From positions 53,876,408-53,940,407 of the forward strand of contig NC_133327.1 of NCBI RefSeq assembly GCF_042186555.1: DNA of 64,000 nucleotides, written 5' to 3'. Source of the stretch: Aquarana catesbeiana (Eukaryota > Chordata > Amphibia > Anura > Ranidae). The notes beneath the pieces were generated by a model, which searched no databases, had not been told where the DNA came from, and worked only from the letters and a program-made list of their open reading frames with translations. Below, piece after piece: positions 32,683-44,071 of the stretch (position 1 is its first letter; each line of letters begins with the position of its first letter). The position numbers were made by a program, and so were the translations under genes.

Positions 32683-33575
32683 CAAAAAATTTGTAATTTT
32701 GCACATAAACATTGCAAGCAGATTAGACACAAACATTCTTGGCCAACATCAGTATAACATTTATTTTAAGGAGTATTTAAAGGCTTAATCATAAGGCCCA
32801 CTTATCAGATTCCTCACCCACTCTGATGGCCCATTGCAAACATTTTGGGGGGGGTATGTTTTGGACAGGTAACCCTCTCCACTTCATTGAGAGCTGAATG
32901 CATAAATATTGTGTTTTATTTTGTCCTCCTTACTTACACTATTGGCAGCCCACTGGACAGGTAAGAAGTGTCATAATACAAGAATATGAATACACACTGT
33001 CCAAATTGAAGCACATTTTTACATTCTGCAATTACCTATCAAGATAATAGGAGAACAAAACTTTAAACAGTACCATTTGAAAGTATTCAGGCAGGCCCTT
33101 TCACTACATTCTTTGGTGAATTCATCCATAAATATGAACACAAAATAGGTAGGTATAGTGTGTATGGGTTTGGCAAAGTCAGCAGATAGAGTATTGGTAT
33201 CAGTTGACTTAGCCATTGGGGGGGAGGGTTCCAAATGAGTTTTGGCCCCCCAAAAAAAGCCTCTTGTACTCTGCCTGAATTTAAGGACAACATTTGTACA
33301 CATTTTAGGGGGTGTTTATGGTAAAGCACTACAATGGAGCTGACAAAATACATTGTTAAGTGACTAGGCTAGGTGTGTATGGGCCCAGGATAGCATGCTG
33401 GGGAGGTTAGTGAAGGCAAATATGCATGAAGGACAAAAAGGGAGCATTAAAAAATTCAAGCATGCATGAGGATAAAGAGGACATTCACAGCATATTACAA
33501 TCATGGTAATTATGGAATGATGAAAGAAATACAATACATTAGCAAACATTAAATACATGTGATGTTAAAGGAGAA
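32683..33575. other. Intron of the HARBI1-type gene
   Basis: AT-rich sequence with no gene signal. It joins the intron end at 24,518-24,536 when the hAT element is removed. Confidence 0.5.
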
Positions 33576-34077
33576 AACTTATCCTAATATAGTCCTTCTG
33601 CAGGACCTGTATGATGGCAGAACAGGTCTCTGGAATAATGATCCCCAGAGCCTAGGGGGAGATGCCTGTCGAGAACTTGATGTCCTGCAGACTTCTCCCC
33701 ATCACCAAGTACCACAAGGTGGCGACGAGCCTCTGCCCGGGACTGATGGCTTGCCGCACGCAGGTGTCCTACTTCGTAATATAAGGGGACAGCAAAGCCA
33801 ACAAACAATGAAAAATGGGATCCGTCATCCGGAGATAATTCCTGAAATCATCAGGATTATTCTCCTGGATCTCCCGCAACAAAGGCATGTGACAGAATTG
33901 GTCACGCTGGAGCAACCAATTCTTTATCCATGAACTCCTCCCCGCCCTGTTCATGGACTGGACTTGGGTCAAAAGTAAGAACCCCAACACCAAGCCCCCA
34001 TATAGCACAAACTCTATGACAAGTACGTAACCACAACATGGCTTCAAAACGGTCGGCTGGTCAGAACGAACTAACAA
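33576..34077 (-). pseudogene. HARBI1-type transposase, N-terminal exon
   Basis: The conceptual reading includes WIKNWLLQRDQFCHMPLLRE, DFRNYLRMTDPIFHCLLALL and SPYITK. After a frame change it continues with ISPGQRLVATLWYLVMG, LQDIKFSTGISPQALGIIIP, ETCSAIIQVL and QKDYIR. This is the usual HARBI1 N-terminal region with its helix-turn-helix. The expected donor reads AGGATAAGT, one base longer than AGGTAAGT, so the splice site looks broken. The true start is uncertain. Confidence 0.7.
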
Positions 34078-34084
34078 AACGCAC

Positions 34085-34538
34085 TGAAAATCAGAAAGAA
34101 CCTGAGAAGAATGAGCTGCAAATCAGAAACAAGTGGACAAGAACGCACTGAAAATCAAATACGTACTAGAAATAGCACGCACTGAAAACCAGATGCGAAC
34201 TGACTACACGCACTGAAAACCAGATACGAACCCACAAGCACAAATGGAAGAGCAGTAACGATCGGAAAAGCACAAGACTGAAAAGTGCAAATCATCTCTC
34301 ACCAAACGTCTACTAATTTAGTGAAATTAGCAGAAGGAACCCAAAGGGTGGCGCACTGACTATTGAACTTCCTTTTTCTAGTCCCCTCATAAGTGTTGTA
34401 CGTCAGCACGTTCTAGCCGATCGGAATTTCTGAAAACATTTGTGCGACCGTGTGTATGCAAGACAAGTTTCAGCCAACATCCGTCGGAAATAAATCCACT
34501 GTTTGGTTGTCGGAAATTCCAATCGTCTGTACGCGGCA
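34085..34538. repeat. Harbinger B subterminal repeats and right TIR
   Basis: 34,085-34,230 has GCACTGAAAA.CAGA-like repeats at 20-40-bp steps. 34,500-34,538 is the TIR (GTTGTCGGAAATTCC...GTACGCGGCA). Much of 34,200-34,400 recurs at 60,728-60,959. Confidence 0.7.
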
Positions 34539-34541
34539 TAA

Positions 34542-34813
34542 GGCCAGGTTCACACATATATACAAATTGGGTGCGGGTTTCCCTGCATCTTATTTGTATA
34601 ACAGGAAAGTCTGACCGGCTTTCAAAGGGAATTGGGTCCCACAGCACCGGGGTGGCTACAGTCAGCATTTGGAAAGGGTCCTGTGTGTCTTTGGTTCTGA
34701 TTCAAGTGCGAATTCAGGCAAAAATTCTGACCTGATTTGCACCTAAATCGGTGAACAGGGATGCACCGCACCCCCTACTGTGAACCGCGGCCACAGCATG
34801 TGTGAACCCAGCC
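34542..34813. mobile_element. MITE with GGCCAGGTTCACAC ends
   Basis: Left end GGCCAGGTTCACAC and right end GTGTGAACCCAGCC, flanked by TAA at 34,539-34,541 and 34,814-34,816. The 3-bp TAA duplication suggests another Harbinger-type family. It abuts Harbinger B and shares its TAA. Confidence 0.75.
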
Positions 34814-34888
34814 TAAAAATTAAAATGAATGCAGCCACCTCATCTAACAAATGATAAGCTGCAATATAATAAATATTTGCTTTTGAGT

Positions 34889-35199
34889 TTAAAGTATAAT
34901 TCCAATCACAATCTAACAAAGGCTAAATCTACTCTCACTCCCATTCTAAGTCTATTCTATCGAACCCTATAAAGAAAAGTTCCCTATACTTACCTATTCA
35001 GAAGTCTATGGGTTATGTCATCTCCCAGGCATTTCGCGCCTCCTGTCTCCTGCACACAGAAGCTGCCTTTGGAGACCGGAGTGACTTCCGAATAGGTAAG
35101 TATAGGGTCTTTTCTTTACAGGGTTAGATAGAATAGGTTTAGAATGGGGGTGAGAGTAGGTTAAGCCTTAGTTAGATTGTGACTGGAATTTCACTTTAA
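34889..35199. mobile_element. MITE with long TIRs and TTAA flanks
   Basis: The two arms, about 34,889-35,025 and 35,075-35,199, are inverted copies starting TTAAAGT..AATTCCA.TCAC. TTAA at both ends fits a piggyBac- or Kolobok-type duplication. Noncoding. Confidence 0.7.
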
Positions 35200-36140
35200 T
35201 AACACTTTAAATGGTGACTAGCATTGAGAGGAAACTATTGAACCAGAGGTCTCTAAGCAAGACATGCGGCCAGTCTTACCAACAATGTATATGTAACTGA
35301 ATTATATTATCAGGTATCAGGTTTCCTGTTCTAAAAAATGTTTCTACAGAAATATTTTGCCAATAAATTTTCCTAACAGAAAAATGGTGGTGTTATCTTA
35401 TCAAAACCTGCAATTGTATGTTCCTCTAATTTTTGTATAAATAAATGCATCTGCTAGTAATCACAACTGAGTACGATTCTGTATAGCAGGAAGCTATTCT
35501 TTCTAGGGTATGTTATTAATATTGAATGAAAGTAATTACATTTTTTTTATTTAATTATTGTTTTAAGTTAATATTATTATCATTATTTCTATTATTATAT
35601 TTATCAGTAAATCTCTCTGATCACATCACACAGTTTATAAATCCAGATTATTGCGATTATTGAATTATACGGTTTTCTGCAGATTAGATCATTTTACACG
35701 TTTTTTGAGAATTTAAAGAAATCAATCAATGATTTACAATTCTCAAAATTGACAATTAGTCTGGTTTTCAAATTAACATTTGTTTTTAACTTTAATATGT
35801 TTTTTCTACAGACAGTAGTCACAAAAAAAAGATTTTGATTTAGACTCTTGTTTGTGTTCTCAAAGCAATATTTTTCCTTCTTGGCATTTTTTAATATTGT
35901 GAATTAATGTAAAGTCTTTTTACATTTAGGGACAGAAGGCACTGGAACTTATTGAAGGGTAAGTCTATTTCAGATAAGAGTCATTTATCTCTGGTAAACT
36001 TCAGCATGTAGCTTTCTAGGCTCTAAAATGCACCATGAATGATTTTTCAGGACCTTTTTTTTATTTTTAAATAACTGGTTCATTGTGGAAACAAATGCAT
36101 TCTGCAAAATGGATAACAGATTGGGTTTGTCAAGTAATAG
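35200..36140. other. AT-rich flank of the lectin gene
   Basis: No repeat recognised. One possible 29-bp exon at 35,930-35,958 lies between TTTACATTTAG and GTAAGT. It could be a 5' UTR exon of the lectin gene or chance. Confidence 0.25.
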
Positions 36141-36640
36141 AAGTAAAGTGTATCTAAACCTTTTTTAAGCATGTTTTCTTTATTTTCATGATCTGGCCAG
36201 TAATACACTTCCTGTCTGATGGTGGCTACACTGTATTTATAGAGGAGCAACGTAACATTGGACAGAAGCATTGTTCGAATAATTGTGAATGCTTTTTTTT
36301 TAAAACAAAAATAAAAAGGTTTATACTTACCTGCACTATGTAATGGAGTTGCAGAGAGTGGGCCCCAACTTCCTTTTCTTGGGTCCCCCACTCCTGGCTC
36401 CCCTGGCAAGTGCACCATAGAAAGTTGCTTTCTATGGGGGCACTTGTGCAGGCACGATCCCGAGCCTCGCTGTTTGCGTTTATTGACACAGACAGCGAGA
36501 CTCGGCCCCGCCCCCCCATCCATGGCATTGTTTGAGAGCAGCAGTAATAGGAGATTGGGCTGAAATCAACAGGTAATAAAACAACATGTGAACAAAGACT
36601 GCTGTGTTACTGCTATTCACAAACCGAAGTATATTTTCAC
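36140..36640. repeat. Dispersed repeat related to 10,563-10,700
   Basis: Shares GATCTGGCCAGTAA.ACACTTCCT and TTGGACAG.AGC with the earlier copy. TTTATACTTACCTGC at 36,320 is another common repeat motif. No gene. Confidence 0.35.
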
Positions 36641-36847
36641 TTTCCTAGGATTAATTATTATTAATTTGTTCATTTTCAGTTAATATTTTCAAATGTTTTT
36701 CTTTTTTTTAGATGAGTAAATCTGAAATATTTCACCTTAAAATTATGCAGTCTTCTATCCAGCTAACAAATGGAACATTTGACATTATTAGCATTTTATC
36801 CTTCTCAGATTTGAAGGATAAAGAGGCCAGCTGTTTACAGAACTCAA

Positions 36848-37440
36848 TGGGGTTTATTTACTAAAGGCACTAAAGGCACATAGACAGTCTAAAATTGTGC
36901 AAAAATCCACTTTGCAAAGAATATCCAATTATGCGCAAGGAAAAACAAACTGTATTTTTTCTTGCTTGGGTTACTGTAGATCTGGGGTCTCCAAACTTTC
37001 TAAAGAAAGAGCCAATTTAAACTTTAGGGGGGCCAGACTGTGCCCAGTGGGAGTAAACAATGCCAGATCTTTGGTATTAGGGGGAGAAATAGTTGGTGTA
37101 GTTGGGAGGATTAGTGCCCCATTTTTGTTGTCAGTGGAAGGAATTATGACCCATCGTTGGTGTCAGTGGAAGAAATAGTGCCCTATTGTTGGCGTCAATG
37201 GGAGAAATAGTGCCCCGTTGTTGGCGTTAGTTGCAGGAATAATGCCTCAAGGGCTGGATAAAGGCAAGCAAAGGGCCACATCTGGCCCCAGGGCTGCAGT
37301 TTGGAGACCACTGCTGTAGATGATGAAAGCCAACAAAGGTCCACTTCATTCACTAACTAAGAAAAAATTCACTTGCAAAGGCCAATTTGCCTCAGCCCCA
37401 ATTAATCATCACAGTGGTGATTCTTTCCTTTTTAGACATA
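36848..37440. repeat. TTTACTAAAGGC-type dispersed repeat with nested hAT
   Basis: Similar sequence occurs at 39,108-39,260 and 49,490-49,690 (CACTTTGCA, CCAATCATGTGC.A). It is interrupted by the hAT at 36,982-37,313. Confidence 0.4.
36982..37313. mobile_element. Non-autonomous hAT, 332 bp
   Basis: Ends CTGGGGTCTCCAAACTTTC and AGTTTGGAGACCACTG, with an exact 8-bp duplication CTGTAGAT at 36,974-36,981 and 37,314-37,321. The inside holds about five diverged copies of a 35-40-bp unit containing AATAGTGCCCCATTGTTGG. Confidence 0.85.
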
Positions 37441-38230
37441 CTGTGGGGTTGATTTACTATTGGGGCATGCAAAATCCAGAGTCTGGTGCAGCTCTGCATA
37501 GAAACCAATCAGCTTCTAGTTTTTATTGTCAAAGCTTAATTGAACAGGCTGAATTTAGAAGCTTATTGGCTACTATGAACAGCTACATCAAATTCTTAGA
37601 GCTCCAGTTTTTGTAAATCTCCCCCTGTGTGACCAACAATGTGTGATTATCACACCTGTATGATTTTTTTTTATATCCTTTTCCAAAGCAATGGCTATAC
37701 TTTTTGAGTTGCTCTCTCCCCTCTTCCTTATTTTTGTGGCTATAACATCCATCACCCTTCTGGAAAGGCTGTTTACTAGATTTTGGAATGTACCTGTGGG
37801 GATTTGTGCCTATTTCTAAGATCAGGTAGTGATAATGGATGAGAAGACCGGGGTCATCGGTGTTCCAATTCTTCCTAAATGTGTTCAACATAGCTGAGCT
37901 CAGGGCTCTGTGCAGGCCAGTACAGTTCCACCACACTAAACCCATCAGTGTTCAGTAGGGTTGAGCTCAGGGCTCTGTGCAGGCCATTCAAGTTCCTCCA
38001 CACCAAACTCATCAAACCAGATCCCTATGGAGTTGGCTTTGTGTGCAGCAGTTCATTCATTCCACTACAGCCACCAAATACCCATAATGCATTTCCTGGC
38101 CTCTGAACTGTGGTAGTGGCTTAGAAGAGCAAACAGTAGGGTTTTCCTATATTCCAGCACCCTCCCTATGAAAGTCAGAATTTCCAGTAGCCTTTTGGCA
38201 ATGTGTGTTGGAGAGGCTTGGAGTAGATAG
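37440..38230. repeat. Dispersed repeats
   Basis: 37,440-37,620 is a GATTTACTATTGGGG...-type repeat. 37,895-38,010 has two copies of GAGCTCAGGGCTCTGTGCAGG followed by a TCC.CACACTAAAC-like stretch. No coding signal is convincing. Confidence 0.4.
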
Positions 38231-38918
38231 AGAAAGCTGACAGAATGTTTACATTTACAGTGTTTACATTTATTTCAGTTTTAGGAAAAGAATGGGGGAG
38301 TTAAAGCATCAGCCAAGTTTCAGTTTTAACGCAAGACCTGGTGGGTTAAAAAATCAAGGAATTAGGTTTTTATTGTTGTGTTTGTCCCTGTTGGTTATAT
38401 TCACCCTTTCTTTTTGTTCTGGTCACTATTGTCACTAAGGATGAGCTAAGATCTAACATCTTAAATTTCCCAACACTTATTGTTTCTGAAAGATGAGCCA
38501 GGGTTCAGGCAAACCCAGTTCAGCCCAAAATGGGAAGCTATCACATGATAGCAGGCCACCAGCCCAATCAGCTGTCCCCGGGAATTCCTTTGCTCAACAT
38601 CTGCACACAACAAAGGGGGCGGGGATGCCGGTGACCTCATTGACCTAATATACCCACATTTTTGGTTTTAGATACACTTTAATGACCTCCTAATTATATT
38701 TCCAAAATCAAAGAGCAGATTTACCTCCATCATTCCTATGATTTGTATTGATTGAATTGTAATGCTTAGGTTTGCACAAACGGGAGACTTCTAAAATCAA
38801 ACAGCAAATGCAGTCAAAATTAGTTTTATGTTATACCTACATTCTACTGTGGCAAGATAACAGTTTGTGAATTTTTCCCTATATTTCCCTTTAGGTGAAT
38901 TTCTGTAGAACCTACTAA

Positions 38919-38994
38919 ATGATGAGATCGATATTTCTACAGACTGCCACCATCTTGGCGATCCTCTATGGGGTTTCTGCTCAGTGTAAAACCT
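38919..38994 (+). CDS. Lectin exon 1, signal peptide
   Basis: [20 protein letters not shown] then AQCKT plus one base. Donor is T|GTAGGT at 38,995. Two ATGs are adjacent (38,919 and 38,922) and either may be used. TTTCCCTTTAG upstream (ending 38,894) looks like an acceptor, so a 5' UTR exon probably lies further upstream. Confidence 0.85.
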
Positions 38995-41900
38995 GTAGGT
39001 CCTGTCTGCTTAGAAATTGACTATATTAAACTGATATTAATATTGTAATAATGTATTAATCCGGCTTTATCAATTATGAGATATAGGGTAAATCTCTGAA
39101 GCAGGAGATTGATTTACTAAAGGCAAATGTGTTGTTCACTCTGCACTTTGAAATGTTCCCTTAGCTTAGCGAATGTGGTTAACCTTCACTTTCCAAAAAA
39201 TACCCAATCATGTGTAAAAAAAATAAAAACAGCATTTTTTCTTGCACATTATTGGATGATGGAATTTTTCATTTTTTTATACTAGTAATGGCAGCGATTA
39301 GCGACTTAGAGCGGGACTGTGATAGTGCAGTAGGCAATCTGACACTAACTGGCACTGGGTGAGAACTGGCTAACTGTAACTGACATCTCAAGGGACACTA
39401 ATACAGTGATCAATGCTAAAAAAAAGCGATACTAATGACATTGGCAGGAAGGGGTTAACATCCAGGGCTATCAAAGGGTTAACTGTGTGCCTAGGGAGTG
39501 TTATTGTTGTGTACTGTGTGCTGTTTTACTAGAGGATGTGTCTTTTTTTGCAAGGAGACAAAAACCGCCATATTCCCACTGTCTGGAGAGAGATATATGT
39601 TGTTTGCATACACAGATCTCTCTCCTGTCACTCGCTCCTACGATTGACGGGTTCTGGCCATGAATTACTGGCCAGGATTCGGTGATCGCCATGTAAGGGA
39701 GCCAATGCCAGAACACGTGCACCCCCCTCACTGGGAGAAGCATATATATGTGACTGCGCAGCCGGACTGCACTGTAGCAGTAAAGCTACAGTGTGCAGCT
39801 GGCAGCTGGTTAAACTATGGGTGTGGACGCAAATTGGGTTACATATGTTGGGGATGGTCAACACCTGACTTTATGTCTAAGCCTGAAATCAGTTAATCAT
39901 TGGGAGTATTAGCACACTGACTATGACAGCACATAGTTATGGGGAGGCAGGCGAGGCAATTACTCAGACAAGATTGTAAAGTGGAGAGACCCAGCGATAG
40001 TTGTAAATATCTACTACTAAAAAAAAATACAACAAAATCTCTATTGTGATAAAAGCTATTAAAGGGTAATATCATTCACCTTTTGTAACATGTTGCATGT
40101 TACACCCATATTCAGAGTATGTTGCAGATATACCAGCCTCCGCACCCCCCTGATCTCCTGTTTTGACACCAAGTGGGGGGATCGTCTCCCTTTCTGCTCG
40201 CTGTCACAATCTAAAATAAAACACTCTGCCCACTCTGCCACATTAATTATGTGAATGTAAAAACTACAAAAACTGACAGCCTTTGTGGCTGTCTCTTGTA
40301 GTTCTTAATGAACTACCAGGGCACTGTTGAGCGCTCTAGTAGTTCATTGAATCTTTCTGTCATAGTGCAACAGCCTGTCCATATCTGAGGTATGGGTACA
40401 CAGCTACACAGACAGTCTGCAGGACCATGGCATTACACCCACAATCTGCTGATTGTAGATGCAATGCTTTTTACAGGTCCCTAACAAAAAAAATAAAAAA
40501 TCCATATTTTTTACCTGCAAAAGAAAATTGTGCATTTATTATTTTTTATGTAAAGATGTGCGTATTGGATTCTCTGTAATCTCTTGTGCTATGTCTCCTC
40601 TATCTTACTAATTGTACACTGAGTAATATGAAGTTCTACTCTTCCATTGTTTAACAGATCGGAATGTTGCCCTTCGTGGTCGAGCAACTCAGTCCACAAT
40701 TATAAACTCAGTATGGTATGGCTTTTATTCAGCAGCAATAAATGCAATAGATGGGAACAAGGACCCTAACTTTTACCATGGTTCCTGCTCACATACAGCC
40801 TGGGAGCCGTCTCCCTGGTGGAGGGTGGACCTGCTGAAACCGTACAGAATTGCCTTCATCACCATCACTAACAGAGGAGACTGCTGTAGTGACAGACTAA
40901 ACGGTGCTGAAATTCTTGTTGGAAACTCATTGACCAACAATGGAAACAGTAATGCCAGGTAAGGATTATTTGTACATATTTTAACCACTTTAGCTCACTC
41001 TCCTATATACTCCTAATAGACCAGAGCAGTTCTTACATTTCTACTATGGGCCTGTTTTTTTGTGATAACTTTGTCATTTCTGAAGAGAAAAAAAATATTT
41101 AAAAATATTTTTTTGAGGACAAACAAGGTTTTCTTTTGGTGATACAGTCTTGCATAATTTTATTATATTTTTTGTACAATCCATTGACAAAAACCATAAT
41201 AAAACTAAACCAATTTTTTTCTACTTTGATAATTGTTACATTGAAATTGTGTTACAATAGTTAAAAAATACAGAGATTATTCTAGAATTTGTGCTTTTTA
41301 AAATGACCCTAACATTATTCTTCTGATCCCAAACACATCAGAGATATTTACAAATGCACAATTAAAAAATGTTTTTTTTTTTTAATTTTACATTTTTTTT
41401 CAATGCTACACAAAAAAAAGCTAAGGAACAAAACAAGTAAAAATTAAACATTTAAAATAATAATGGTTAGAAAAATAGAAAAAAAAACAAACACTGTTGG
41501 AAAATAATAGCTAGGAAAGAAGCTGATTAGGGTTATAATTTATTTCATACATGTATTTATAAAGCACCAGTAATTTACACAGGACTTCACATATTGCACA
41601 TTCACATCAGCCCTTGCCCTCAAAGAGCTTATAAAGGACCCCAATCTCACATGCATACATACACACAAAAGGGACAATTTGGACAGGAGCCAAGCATCCT
41701 ACCAGCATGTTTTTGGAGGGTGGGAGCAAGAAAACAAGCACAGGGAGAACATGAAAACTCTATACAGGTAGTGCCCAGATTGGGATTAAAACAGAGGTCC
41801 ATAGTTCTGCAAGGCAGGAGTGCCAATAAGTAGGGATGAGCCTAACGTACCTGGGATTAGTTCACCAACAGCTTGTGAATCAGCAAGTTCGGATTGTTAA

Positions 41901-43957
41901 TTTGAAGTTGAAAGGAGCCAAATCTTTAAAATCCCTTCTGACTATATTCAAGGCTAATAGGCAAGGGGTTGTCAAATATATGGCATGGGGGTAGGCTGGC
42001 CTCTGCCAGGGAGGCACATGTACAAATGCAAAAAACATTTGTTTTTTAAATAACATTTGTACATTTTTGGAGCAGGGATTTTTATCATGTTAACAATGCC
42101 AAATGTCTTGGGAAGAAAAACATGCTTGAGGGACGCTTTAAATCTGCCTTTGAAATGGCACACGTATGAAGTAAACAGTGTATAGCAAAATTAACATTTA
42201 CAAAGATAAAAATTATGTTTACATTGCTGGTAAATGACATTTCTCTGCCATCTTGGTTGGCATGTGACCCCCCCCCCCCCAACATACATACCAAACCCTA
42301 CAAGGTCTGTTATGTATTTTAAAAGAACCTTTGGAGGGGCATTTCTTTTTTTTTTTAAGAGAAAGGCAGGGAAATGTAAATTACTGTCAATTTGTTTTTC
42401 TCTCTAAACTGTTACTTTTGTTGTAATACATATCAAGAACTACATAAAAGCATTTCCTTGATGCAGGCTTGTTGTAGATTTAAAGGAGGAGCCCCAATTA
42501 AAAAAAAAAAACAGTGTGCTGATCTCTAAAAAATTCATAACAAACCAATCCCTTGGATTTTGATAGGTACCCCACACAAAACCAAAATTATATAGGCTCC
42601 CAAAATCAATATCCAAACCTCATCTGAGTGTGCAGATGGCCAGGAAAGGGGAGATGATCATTCCCCCCAAACCATACATGCCCTCAAGCAAGAGCATTCA
42701 TACCTGAATCCTTATAAAAAAATAATAAAAAAAGGAAGAAATAAAAGGTGCGTGGACCTTTAAAAACTCATACAAGACCCTATAGATCTAGTTCGGATTT
42801 TGAGGAGGTATCCCACACAAAACAAGGAAAATTATGTGAACTCCCCCATAAATTCTTACCAAAACCTCATCTGAGCATGTGGCTGACCAGGAAAAGGGGA
42901 GATAATTAGACACCCCTGAAACATACAAGGCCACGTGTCCTAAACATGGGGAGGGTACCAAAACACCTTATCCCTATGTTGATGAGAACAAGGGCTTCTT
43001 CCCCACAGCCCTGGATCAGGAGTTGTAGGGGTCTGTGAGCAAGTAGGCTTATCAGAATCTTGAAGCCCACTTTGAAAAAAGGGGACCCAGATTTGGCTCC
43101 CATACTCATTCACAAAAAAAATAGTTAAAAGTAAAGAAAAAACACACACTTAACAAGTCCTTTAGTTAAAAAAACAATCCGAAAAAGTCCCACAATGTAT
43201 ATCCTTTGTCAATCACCTTATTCAGTGTTGCAGATCCTTGATTACCAAAATTAACAACTCCCGAATGGAAAACAAAATTCCTGGGCTGACAGCTGTTTTT
43301 AAATAAAAGTGTCAGGAATGGGCTGATGTCATTGACTAAATATGGCTATAGCCAGATTTGGTTAGTGTCCTTGACCAAATATGACCATGGCCACTGACCA
43401 AATGTGGTGAAACCTTGAGAAAGACAACCTGCAACCCACTGTATAATTAATAAATTTTTTGCGGAGACAGTCCTTACTGCTGAATAACTGTTGTGAGTCT
43501 AAGCTGCATGATAACACCACCCCTGGGTGTGTGTCCAGGAGAAAGTGGGACGAATAAAACTGTCTGTCATTTACTCTAGTGAATATCTGTTGACAAAAAA
43601 AGAAGTGCTGTGGGGAATAGCACTAGATTGGAGATATGCTTTGCAGGAAAAGCTGCTTGTTATTTTATCTTTTATTGAGATTTATAGCTTATTTTACTCT
43701 AAGTATTACGTTGCAGCTTTTTAAAATATATAAGTAAGTACAATTTTGTACATATATTAATAGTGGTATTACTGTTAATGTTGGTATTAATAATTTCACT
43801 TCTCAGGTGTGGGTTGATTACCTCTATCCCAGCTGGAGCAGCACACCGATACTACTGTAATGGCATGGTTGGCAGATACGTCAATGTAGTCTTACGTGGA
43901 AAATCAAAATGTCTTCAATTATGTGAAGTTCAAGTTTGGACCACCGACAGGCATTGA
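38919..43957 (+). CDS. F-type lectin (fucolectin), secreted, 175 aa
   Basis: Joined from 38,919-38,994, 40,658-40,958 and 43,807-43,957, in phase at both junctions. Residues 1-21 are a signal peptide (cleavage likely after GVSA), then one F-type lectin domain from about residue 28. The fucose-binding motif H-X26-R-X-D-X4-R is complete: His71, Arg98, Asp100 and Arg105, with the adjacent Cys101-Cys102 pair known from eel agglutinin. Further cysteines (69, 127, 143, 161, 165) are available for disulfides. The domain has about 148 residues, the usual size. Such proteins bind L-fucose on microbes and act in innate immunity in fish and amphibians (family knowledge). It is the only intact host gene here. 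Confidence 0.93.
38995..40657. other. Lectin intron 1
   Basis: Contains a TTTACTAAAGGC-type repeat at 39,108-39,260 and a GGGTTAACTGTGTGCCTAGG-bearing repeat at about 39,290-39,860. Open frames in it are not convincing. It ends with CCATTGTTTAACAG. Confidence 0.7.
40658..40958 (+). CDS. Lectin exon 2, main sugar-binding exon
   Basis: Encodes [12 protein letters not shown], the NAIDGN calcium-site loop, SPWWRVDLL and [15 protein letters not shown]. All three fucose-binding residues are here. Acceptor TTTAACAG at 40,650-40,657 and donor CCAG|GTAAGG at 40,959. Confidence 0.95.
41530..41830 (-). mobile_element. Old V-SINE
   Basis: Minus-strand match to the SINE at 9,551: its 3' tail (TTTATAAAGCACCAGTAATTTACACAGG on plus, split by mutations), then the central V domain (GCATGTTTTTGGAGGGTGGG, CAGGGAGAACATG). 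Much diverged. Confidence 0.65.
41832..43270. mobile_element. Decayed palindromic hAT
   Basis: Starts TAGGGATGAGCCTAACG like the hAT family at 24,537. Later blocks (GGAGCAGGGATTTTTATCATG; 42,590-43,090 with CATCTGAGCATG and CCAGGAAA.GGGGAGA) follow the palindrome family in order. It is older than the other copies. Confidence 0.6.
43807..43957 (+). CDS. Lectin exon 3, C-terminal
   Basis: [20 protein letters not shown], then [20 protein letters not shown] and WTTDRH, the last beta-strands of the F-type fold with the conserved LQLCEV.V end. Stop TGA at 43,955-43,957. Confidence 0.93.
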
Positions 43958-44065
43958 AAGGCCCACTTAAAACGAATAACAGATGAATACATAAGTAAAA
44001 GTTATGACACATTGCCTTATGTATCAGTAATCTGAATTGAAAAAGAGAATAGTCAAATATTGCTT

Positions 44066-44071
44066 AATAAA
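44066..44071 (+). terminator. Polyadenylation signal of the lectin gene
   Basis: AATAAA 109 bp after the stop codon, followed by a TGTGTGTATTG-type G/T-rich stretch. Confidence 0.65.

Larger units (their letters stand above)
15096..34538 (-). mobile_element. PIF/Harbinger element B, three genes, with nested insertions
   Basis: Pieces in order: inverted MADF half copy, MADF gene (-), shared promoter, Myb/SANT gene (+), HARBI1-type transposase gene (-), subterminal repeats and right TIR. The TIR ends ...CGTCTGTACGCGGCA at 34,538, followed by TAA. Insertions at 15,142-18,043, 18,684-19,371, 20,908-22,497 and 24,537-32,674 (which itself contains 25,895-26,817) interrupt it. Without them it is about 6.1 kb. 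The left TIR is not seen, so that end is truncated near 15,096. Every gene is damaged. Confidence 0.75.
40959..43806. other. Lectin intron 2
   Basis: Holds AT-rich sequence (40,980-41,520), an inverted V-SINE (41,530-41,830) and a decayed palindromic hAT (41,832-43,270). It ends TTTCACTTCTCAG. Confidence 0.8.

Noticed and set aside
37583..37945. Minus-strand open frame of 120 codons
   Set aside because: It overlaps dispersed repeats, and I could not match the conceptual protein to a transposase or host family.
39660..39896. Open frame of 78 codons in lectin intron 1
   Set aside because: No domain, and it lies in a dispersed repeat with no splice signals joining it to the lectin exons.
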